Source of the DNA: Marinobacter profundi
GTDB lineage: Bacteria; Pseudomonadota; Gammaproteobacteria; Pseudomonadales; Oleiphilaceae
Assembly: GCF_002744715.1 (NCBI RefSeq)
Contig: NZ_KZ319369.1
Location: 372,001-436,000 of the forward strand
Length of the DNA: 64,000 nucleotides
Direction of reading: 5' to 3'
Positions 58,461-64,000 of this stretch are shown piece by piece (position 1 is the first letter of the stretch; the number at the start of each line of letters is the position of its first letter). Below the pieces are notes generated by a model that had not been told where the DNA came from, made no database searches, and was given only the letters and a program-made list of their open reading frames with translations. The position numbers and the translations under genes were made by a program.

Positions 58461-60722
58461 CTAAACCGATTCCCGCGAGCGGTGAAAGGCTGCCTTGGCA
58501 CGCTCGCGATCCTTGTGGAAGCGGGCCTGGACTTCGGCATAGATCTGGCGGACGTCGGTGGCGAACTGCTCCACGGAAAAGTCCCGGGCGAACTGCAGCG
58601 CATTGGCTGACAACTCCTCGCGCAGCGGGTCATCCTCCAGCAGGCGGCGCACCTGTTCACACCAGGGCTCCTGGCGCTCCGGTGTCTTGAAGCCGTTGAA
58701 GCCCTGGCGGACCACGTCATCGATTCCGCTGGAGCGTACCGCAACCACCGGTAATCCTGCTGCCATGGCCTCCAGAATGACCATGCCCTGGGTTTCCGAT
58801 TTGGAGGCAAACAGGAAAACATCCCCAAGCCGGTACCAGGTCGGCATTTCGTCCGGAGGCACTGAGCCCACCAGGGTGCAGCAGGCCTCCAGGCCGAGTG
58901 ATTCGATTTTATCCTGCAGGCGCTGGCGCTGGTGGCCGTCACCGATCATCAGGAAGCGGAAGGGACGCCGGACCTGCTGTTTCAGCGCCGCCAGGGCGTC
59001 AATCATGAAGTCGATGTTCTTCTCATTGGACAGGCGGGACACGCTGATAAACACGGTTTCATCGGTAAGTCCGAGCGACCGTCGCAGCTTGTCCACCTCA
59101 TGCTCGTCGACTGCACGGAAGCGCTGGTATTCAATGCCGGTAGGTTGCACGAAGGTGGGGGTTTTGACCCCGATCATCCGCAGGTATTCCTCGGTGGAGT
59201 AGGTGGGCACGATGACCCCGTCACACTTGTTGGCAAAGCGCTTGATCAGTGCGTGGGAGATCAGGTTACGGAACAGCATGCCGGGCAGCGGCACAAAGTG
59301 GGCGTAATGTTCGAGCCGGGTGTGGTAGGTATACACCGCCGGTATGTTCAGCCGCCGGGCGCTGAACAGCCCGAGTGATCCCAGCCAGAACGGGTGGTGC
59401 AAATGGACCAGGTCCGGCCTGAAAGCCCGTACGCGTTTCTGCAGCCGTGGCAGGAAGATATTGGCGAGGCGGAATTCCCGGTTTTCACCAAACGAAAATA
59501 GCGAAGGTACCCGTACCACGTGGTCTTCCTGGCGGGGCTGGTCCTTGTAGCGGGGCGCCACCACCAGCACGCTGTTGCCCAGCGCCTGCAGACCGCGGCG
59601 CAGCCGCTCAATGGAGATCGGAACACCGCCGATGAACGGCAGGTAGTTGTTGGTGAACATGGCCACCCGCACCGGTTTTTCCAGCCAGGGTGTCGGGTCG
59701 AGGTCGTAGTCCGGGTAATAGTTTCTGCCCACGAACACCACCGAGTACAGCTTGATGGCAATCACCAGGAACAGGCTGACCAGCAGGAAAAAGTTTACGT
59801 ACCCCACATAGAACAGGGAGTAAATGAAGAACCACAGGCTTTCCAGAGTTTTCAGCACCGGATGCTGGCCTACCTCCAGACGTTCCAGGTCGGTGCTGAT
59901 GGTACCGTCACTCTTAACCGACACCTTCACGAAGTGATAGAAGCTCACGTCGTTGTTCAGCACCAGGCCGCCGGCGCCGCCGGTGGTGATGTACTGTGTT
60001 CCTTCATGGCCGGTGTTGGAATAGACCGACAGGTTGGCGGAAAACACGGCATTGATCCGGTAGCGTTTGATGGCGTCCAGCAGGGCGGCGCGGAATTCCG
60101 CCGGTTGCAGGTAATCCTCGTCCTGCTCGAACAGGGCTTCTTCCGAGGCCTCCAGGGGCGGGTGGCCAATGAACAGCAGGCGCTGGCCTGACTGGTCATC
60201 CTGCAGCAGGTCGTCGAGCCAGCGGAGCTGCCATTTCCAAGGGGTTTTGCCGGTGCTGTCGAGGAAGATAAGGCGGCTGTCGCCCACCCTTACGCTGAAA
60301 TAGTGCGGGCCAAAGTGATCGTAGAAGCGGTAACTGCCAAAGCTGCCGTATTCGTTGGCACCGAAGGTGAGCAGGTAGGGCATGGTCAGGTGCAGGAGCG
60401 TGCCATGCAGGGCGCGGTACTTGTCTTCACTGCCGTCCGTGACCGCATTGCCTGCCGACACCAGGAAGTCCACCCCGGAGGCGTTCAGCATGGGAATCAT
60501 CTGGCGCTCGAAGATACCCACCGAGTTGTTGATATTGCCGACGACAGCAAAGCTGAAACTTTCCTTGTCGGCGGTACGCTGCTGGATCCGTTCGATCTGG
60601 TCGGTATGCAGGGCTTCAAACTCGGGCTCGAACAGGTTCAGGTAGGCTTTGTAGCCCACCAGCAGGACGACGAGCAGCATGTTGATGTAGAACAGGATCC
60701 GTAACGGGCTCTGGTATCTCAT
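58461..60722 (-). CDS. Metallophosphoesterase-glycosyltransferase (GT4) fusion
   Basis: A 753-residue fusion. An N-terminal helix (ILFYINMLLVVLLVGYKAYL) precedes a calcineurin-like phosphoesterase region (SFAVVGNINNSVGIFE, LVSAGNAVTDGSEDKY, LLFIGHPPLE), then a helix (LFYVGYVNFFLLVSLFLVIAIKLYSVVFV) about residue 310 and a GT4 glycosyltransferase (MFTNNYLPFIGGVPISIERL, SVSRLSNEKNIDFMID, ETQGMVILEAMAAGLPVVA). Some phosphoesterase metal ligands look replaced (for example N where D is usual), so that domain may be inactive. It starts within the stop region of the flippase-like gene. Confidence 0.85.
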   Translation of the reverse strand: MRYQSPLRILFYINMLLVVLLVGYKAYLNLFEPEFEALHTDQIERIQQRTADKESFSFAVVGNINNSVGIFERQMIPMLNASGVDFLVSAGNAVTDGSEDKYRALHGTLLHLTMPYLLTFGANEYGSFGSYRFYDHFGPHYFSVRVGDSRLIFLDSTGKTPWKWQLRWLDDLLQDDQSGQRLLFIGHPPLEASEEALFEQDEDYLQPAEFRAALLDAIKRYRINAVFSANLSVYSNTGHEGTQYITTGGAGGLVLNNDVSFYHFVKVSVKSDGTISTDLERLEVGQHPVLKTLESLWFFIYSLFYVGYVNFFLLVSLFLVIAIKLYSVVFVGRNYYPDYDLDPTPWLEKPVRVAMFTNNYLPFIGGVPISIERLRRGLQALGNSVLVVAPRYKDQPRQEDHVVRVPSLFSFGENREFRLANIFLPRLQKRVRAFRPDLVHLHHPFWLGSLGLFSARRLNIPAVYTYHTRLEHYAHFVPLPGMLFRNLISHALIKRFANKCDGVIVPTYSTEEYLRMIGVKTPTFVQPTGIEYQRFRAVDEHEVDKLRRSLGLTDETVFISVSRLSNEKNIDFMIDALAALKQQVRRPFRFLMIGDGHQRQRLQDKIESLGLEACCTLVGSVPPDEMPTWYRLGDVFLFASKSETQGMVILEAMAAGLPVVAVRSSGIDDVVRQGFNGFKTPERQEPWCEQVRRLLEDDPLREELSANALQFARDFSVEQFATDVRQIYAEVQARFHKDRERAKAAFHRSRESV

Positions 60723-61804
60723 CGTGTGTCCATGGACTTTGGGGTCAGTTCCTTCTGCATCAGCCCTCTCTGCATCAGGATGAGGCCGATCAGCATCCCG
60801 GTGTAGATCGTGAGCACCCGCCAGCTGATGGTCACCAGCAGCAGGTGGCCGGGCGTGAGGATGCCGCTGAAGAAGCTGCCGAAGACACCTTCGGAGATGC
60901 CCGAGGCGCCCGGCGTTGGTGAGAAATACATGATGAATGTGGTCACCACCATCAGCCCGACGCTAACCAGATAATCTACATCATAGTCGAGACTGACCAT
61001 CAGCAGCGCCGGGAAGCTGAACAGGCTGAGCAGAAACAGAAAGGTGAAGCACACCGACAGCACCACGCAATGGCGGGGGCCGTGCAGGTATTCACCAAAA
61101 CTGCGAGCGAACCGCAGCATTTCCCGTCGGGCCTTGAAGTGCCAGCGGCGGTGGCGACGCTCACCGATCAGGTGCCAGCGATGCAGGAGGTCCAGCGTGC
61201 GGGCCAGCGGACCGATCAGCCAGTGGGTGCGGAACAGCACGACGGCGAAGAATCCGAGATAGGCCACGATCAGAACCGTCAGCACGCCACCGATCCGGGC
61301 CAGCAGACGCTGGCCCTGAAGGACGTCCAGGGTCAGCAGGAATACCGGTGTCAGCGAGAAAATAAAGGCGATGGCCAGTACGGTGCGGATGGTGGTGGCG
61401 GCCGTCGCCCGGCCAATGGATACCCCGTGCTGCTGCAGGTACCAGACCTGGGCAAAGCCGCCACCGGTGGCCATGGGCGTCACGTTGGAGAAAAACAGGT
61501 TGATAAACACCAGCCGGAAGATCACCGGGAACGGCAGCCGGTAGCCAAGGGCGCGCAGGGTGTAATGAAGGCGCAGGCCATCGGCGGCGAAGTACACGGC
61601 GAGCAGGGTAAGGATGGCGAGGAGGTTTTGCGGGGCCAGCAGTTTCCAGTCAAAGGTCAGGCTACGGCCGGCAAACTGGTCGTAGACAGCATAGAGACCG
61701 GCAGCGGTCAGGGCAATGAACAGCAGGGCAAACACCATGAGCCGGCCGGCCGAGGTGCGCTCGCGGTAGTGTTCGGTAGCCTGTTCCCTGGTCTGCTCAG
61801 TCAT
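60719..61804 (-). CDS. Flippase-like membrane protein (lysylphosphatidylglycerol synthase TM family)
   Basis: A 361-residue membrane protein with eight or so helices of the UPF0104/AglD-type (YAVYDQFAGRSLTFDWKLL, FINLFFSNVTPMATGGGFAQVW, SPTPGASGISEGVFGSFF). Such proteins are linked to lipid or glycolipid transport. The stop overlaps the start of the phosphoesterase-glycosyltransferase gene by 4 bases, so the two are coupled and probably act on one glycolipid. Confidence 0.85.
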   Translation of the reverse strand: MTEQTREQATEHYRERTSAGRLMVFALLFIALTAAGLYAVYDQFAGRSLTFDWKLLAPQNLLAILTLLAVYFAADGLRLHYTLRALGYRLPFPVIFRLVFINLFFSNVTPMATGGGFAQVWYLQQHGVSIGRATAATTIRTVLAIAFIFSLTPVFLLTLDVLQGQRLLARIGGVLTVLIVAYLGFFAVVLFRTHWLIGPLARTLDLLHRWHLIGERRHRRWHFKARREMLRFARSFGEYLHGPRHCVVLSVCFTFLFLLSLFSFPALLMVSLDYDVDYLVSVGLMVVTTFIMYFSPTPGASGISEGVFGSFFSGILTPGHLLLVTISWRVLTIYTGMLIGLILMQRGLMQKELTPKSMDTR

Positions 61805-61876
61805 TGCATGCCCACCGTGGAGTGACAGGCAGTGTACTTGCAGGTACCGGGGGGTTGTCCAGACCTGCGGCGCCGG

Positions 61877-62554
61877 TTACTGACCGGCGGCCTCGTCCCC
61901 GGTCAGGGACTGCTGGATCAGTTGTTTCTGGTGGTTGGCGAACCCGGTGATCTGCTTTTCCGCTTCGTCCGCATCGCGGTTGAGCACGGCCCGGGTCAGT
62001 TTCAGGAAGAACTCGCCGGTGCGGTCGAGGTCCTGGCGGTAGCGGTCCGCGCTCAGGTAATAGGCCCGGCTCACGGCGGGCTTGAAATTGGAGAGGGCCT
62101 CCGTGAGGTAGGGGTTGCCGACCACCTCGCAGCAGGTCTCCATTACGCTGAAACTGGCCTCAACTGCGGCGGTGATGTCAGCCTTGCGGGCCTGCATCTG
62201 CTGCGTTACCCGGGCGACCGACTGTACCAATGACTCCCGGTCTTTCTCCTGCCATCGTTCACACAGCCGCCGGGCCAGCATGATCAGCAGGTGCATGTAA
62301 ACGTCGTACAACTCCGCCGCATGGCTGGCATCCAGCACCGAGGCCGAGGCGCCCTTGCGGGGTGTGATGTCGGCCAGGTGCCAGCGTTCCAGGGTGTACA
62401 GGGCTTCTTTCACCGACGCCCGACTGACTTTCAGCTCGGCTGCGATGGTGGCTTCCTGGATCCGCTCACCGGGCCGGATCTGTCCGGTCATGATGCGCTG
62501 GGCCAGGTAGTTGGCAATCTGTTCGGCAAGGGTGTTGGGTGCCTGGAATTCCAT
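61877..62554 (-). CDS. GntR-family regulator, FadR/FCD subgroup
   Basis: A 225-residue regulator. The winged helix is at residues 8-72 (ANYLAQRIMTGQIRPGERIQE, SRASVKEALYTLERWHLADI), and the FCD ligand domain follows, with metal-type residues spread (DVYMHLLIMLARRL, VMETCCEVVGNP). ATG 62554 is the conserved start; the frame runs on to 62764 without sense. Divergent from gloA with 174 bases between, a possible but unproven target. Confidence 0.88.
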   Translation of the reverse strand: MEFQAPNTLAEQIANYLAQRIMTGQIRPGERIQEATIAAELKVSRASVKEALYTLERWHLADITPRKGASASVLDASHAAELYDVYMHLLIMLARRLCERWQEKDRESLVQSVARVTQQMQARKADITAAVEASFSVMETCCEVVGNPYLTEALSNFKPAVSRAYYLSADRYRQDLDRTGEFFLKLTRAVLNRDADEAEKQITGFANHQKQLIQQSLTGDEAAGQ

Positions 62555-62728
62555 GGAGTCGCTCTGGGTATCGTTGCGCCTGCGCGAATGGCGCGAGTTT
62601 AGCACAGACTCCGGCTTGCTTGCTCCTCTGGCTCTTTGGCCGTCGTGATCGCCGGGCCCTTGAAATCCTTCCCTGTTGCACACAGGTATAAGGTTCAGAT
62701 AACGCCAGCCAACCAGGGAAATTGAACC

Positions 62729-63277
62729 ATGCCCAAACATTTCGAGCAGGCACCGGGCCTGCACGACGCGCCTGTTCCGGAGACCGAAGGTTACGTCTTC
62801 AACCAGACCATGATGCGGATCAAGGATCCCGAGCGCTCGCTGGATTTCTATACCCGGGTGATGGGGATGCGCCTGGTGCGCAAACTGGATTTTCCGGAGA
62901 TGGAGTTCACCCTGTACTTTCTTGCCTACCTGGATGACCGCCAGGCCGCCACCGTACCGCTAGACGATGCCCATCGCACGACTTATACCTTCGGTCGCGA
63001 GGCGATGCTGGAGCTGACCCACAACTGGGGCACCGAGAAGGATCCGGAGTTCAGTTACCACAACGGCAATGACCAGCCCCAGGGCTTTGGCCACATCGGA
63101 GTGGCGGTGCCGGATGTCTATGCCGCCTGCGACCGCTTCGGCAAGCTGGGCGTGGAGTTCGTCAAGAAGCCGGACGATGGCAAGATGAAAGGGCTGGCGT
63201 TCATCAAGGATCCGGACGGCTACTGGATCGAGATCCTGCAGCCGAACATGCTGGAGAAACAGCGCCGGGGCGAATGA
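62729..63277 (+). CDS. gloA: Lactoylglutathione lyase (glyoxalase I)
   Basis: A 182-residue enzyme that converts the hemithioacetal of methylglyoxal and glutathione into lactoylglutathione. The length and start ([24 protein letters not shown]) match the longer eukaryote-like, zinc-type class. Metal ligands are in FNQTMM (Gln), [10 protein letters not shown] (Glu), [11 protein letters not shown] (His) and WIEILQP (Glu). Cytosolic, monocistronic. Confidence 0.93.
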   Translation: MPKHFEQAPGLHDAPVPETEGYVFNQTMMRIKDPERSLDFYTRVMGMRLVRKLDFPEMEFTLYFLAYLDDRQAATVPLDDAHRTTYTFGREAMLELTHNWGTEKDPEFSYHNGNDQPQGFGHIGVAVPDVYAACDRFGKLGVEFVKKPDDGKMKGLAFIKDPDGYWIEILQPNMLEKQRRGE

Positions 63278-63298
63278 TTCCGCCGTTTGGCGGCGCCG

Positions 63299-64000
63299 TC
63301 ACGGGGTGCCTGGCGAGGTGTCTGGGGCGGTGTCTGGCGAGGTGCCTGCGCGCTTTCCCCGGACACCGCTGTTAGAGGCCACGATCACCGCGATGGTGAG
63401 GATGATGGCGCCGCTGATGCCGGTTACCCCAAGCACTTCATCGTGGAAGATCCACGCCAGCAGCGCCACAAACAGCGGTTCCAGCGTCACGATGATACTG
63501 GACAGCGTGGCCGGTGTGGTTTTCATGGCGGTGAAAAACAGCACATACCCCAGGCAGGTTGGCACCACGCCGATGTAGCCGACCATCAGCCAGCCTTGCA
63601 GGCCCAGCGTGCCCAGCCCGCGGAAACCGCCGCTGGCCGCCACCACCGGCAGCAGGATCAGTGCTGCGGTCAGAAAACAGATGAACGCGGTGGTAAAAAC
63701 CGGAGTTCCGGTGGAATTGTAGCGGCTGGTCAGGGTAAAGCCGGTATACACCAAGGCCGCCAGCAGCGCCATCAGGATGCCCGCCAGCCGGAGCCGGCCC
63801 GCGGTATCCATATCGCTGACCACCAGCATGGCGGTGCCACCGATCGCCGCGATCAGCGCAAGCACCGTTACCAGTCCAGGACGCTCACCCAGTAACGGTG
63901 CGGCCAGCAGGGCAACCATGACTGGCGGCAGGCAAAGCGAGATCAGAGTGGCAATCCCCGCCCCGGTGAGATCCACCGCCAGCAGGTAACTGCCCTGGTA
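63299..64000 (-). CDS. EamA/DMT-family transporter, N-terminus outside window
   Basis: The frame is open to the window end and has no valid start inside; 233 residues are visible. It holds the end of the first and the whole second EamA repeat: segments APLLGERPGLVTVLALIAAIGG, PVFTTAFICFLTAALIL, MVGYIGVVPTCLGYVLFF and ATLSSIIVTLEPLFVALLAW. Inner-membrane drug/metabolite exporter; substrate unknown. A short hairpin at 63280-63293 separates it from gloA. Confidence 0.85.
   Translation of the reverse strand, partial: YQGSYLLAVDLTGAGIATLISLCLPPVMVALLAAPLLGERPGLVTVLALIAAIGGTAMLVVSDMDTAGRLRLAGILMALLAALVYTGFTLTSRYNSTGTPVFTTAFICFLTAALILLPVVAASGGFRGLGTLGLQGWLMVGYIGVVPTCLGYVLFFTAMKTTPATLSSIIVTLEPLFVALLAWIFHDEVLGVTGISGAIILTIAVIVASNSGVRGKRAGTSPDTAPDTSPGTP

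Noticed and set aside
1-64000. tRNA, rRNA, CRISPR arrays, riboswitches, prophage or insertion sequences
   Set aside because: No cloverleaf-like sequences with matching arms, no ribosomal RNA signatures, no regularly spaced repeats and no transposase or integrase genes were recognised on reading; a covariance-model scan would be needed to exclude small RNAs.

Overview
The window reads as a stretch of chromosome from a marine gammaproteobacterium, most like Marinobacter or a close relative. This is an inference from gene content: an EfpL/YeiP-type elongation factor paralogue, NhaR, SlyD, YtoQ, a SEC-C protein of the PBPRA1643 type, DUF2897, DUF6435, CbpA/CbpM, yhiI-rbbA-yhhJ and a DUF5666/DUF6502 cluster. 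Gene density is high, operons are short and mixed-strand, and GC looks moderately high (by eye) except in the first 1.6 kb. No rRNA, tRNA, CRISPR array, intact insertion sequence or prophage was recognised.

Layout. 1-1.6 kb: C-terminal end of a large probable toxin followed by two paralogous 131-residue membrane proteins (probable immunity proteins), AT-richer than the rest. 1.6-9.6 kb: DUF938 methyltransferase, a thioredoxin remnant, cold-shock protein, CopD-like protein, SlyD, DUF4399 protein, AI-2E transporter, a YqjD/YqjE-like pair and a flavin monooxygenase. 9.8-23.6 kb: berberine-bridge-type flavoprotein, DUF2845 protein, thioredoxin, cold-shock/DUF1294 fusion, patatin, YqeY, nitroreductase-like protein, acyl-CoA ligase beside an orphan TRAP binding protein, FrnE-like DsbA, HxlR regulator, tautomerase, and an OmpA/DUF4398 pair. 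23.8-36.5 kb: DUF4112, D-aminoacylase-type amidohydrolase, cNMP-binding protein, PAS-GGDEF-EAL protein, the yhiI-rbbA-yhhJ operon and a glutathione transferase. 36.6-46 kb: YtoQ, SEC-C protein, DUF3010, an 18-bp perfect inverted repeat, M28 peptidase, NhaR, two copies of a DnaA-box-containing repeat around a DUF2897 gene, a GIDE-LemA membrane protein, and the DUF1326/DUF2182 pair. 46-57.4 kb: DUF2059 protein, EfpL, a methyltransferase, cbpA-cbpM, DUF6435, the DUF5666-DUF6502-DUF5666 cluster, a membrane-anchored DsbA-like protein, trhO and a DUF481 outer-membrane protein. 57.4-64 kb: DUF523/DUF1722 protein, a metallophosphoesterase-glycosyltransferase fusion overlapping a flippase-like gene, a GntR regulator, glyoxalase I and a truncated EamA transporter.

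The most interesting unit is the 50.6-54.7 kb cluster: two large acidic, repeat-built lipoproteins (DUF5666) flank a DUF6502 protein with a helix-turn-helix-like N-terminus, and three copies of the palindrome TGGGA-N6-TCCCA sit in front of the first lipoprotein gene (two) and the DUF6502 gene (one, ending 3 bp before its ATG). This looks like a self-contained, probably autoregulated envelope system of unknown function. Other points worth a second look are the duplicated immunity genes, the DnaA-box repeats, the GIDE-LemA fusion and the phosphoesterase-glycosyltransferase fusion.
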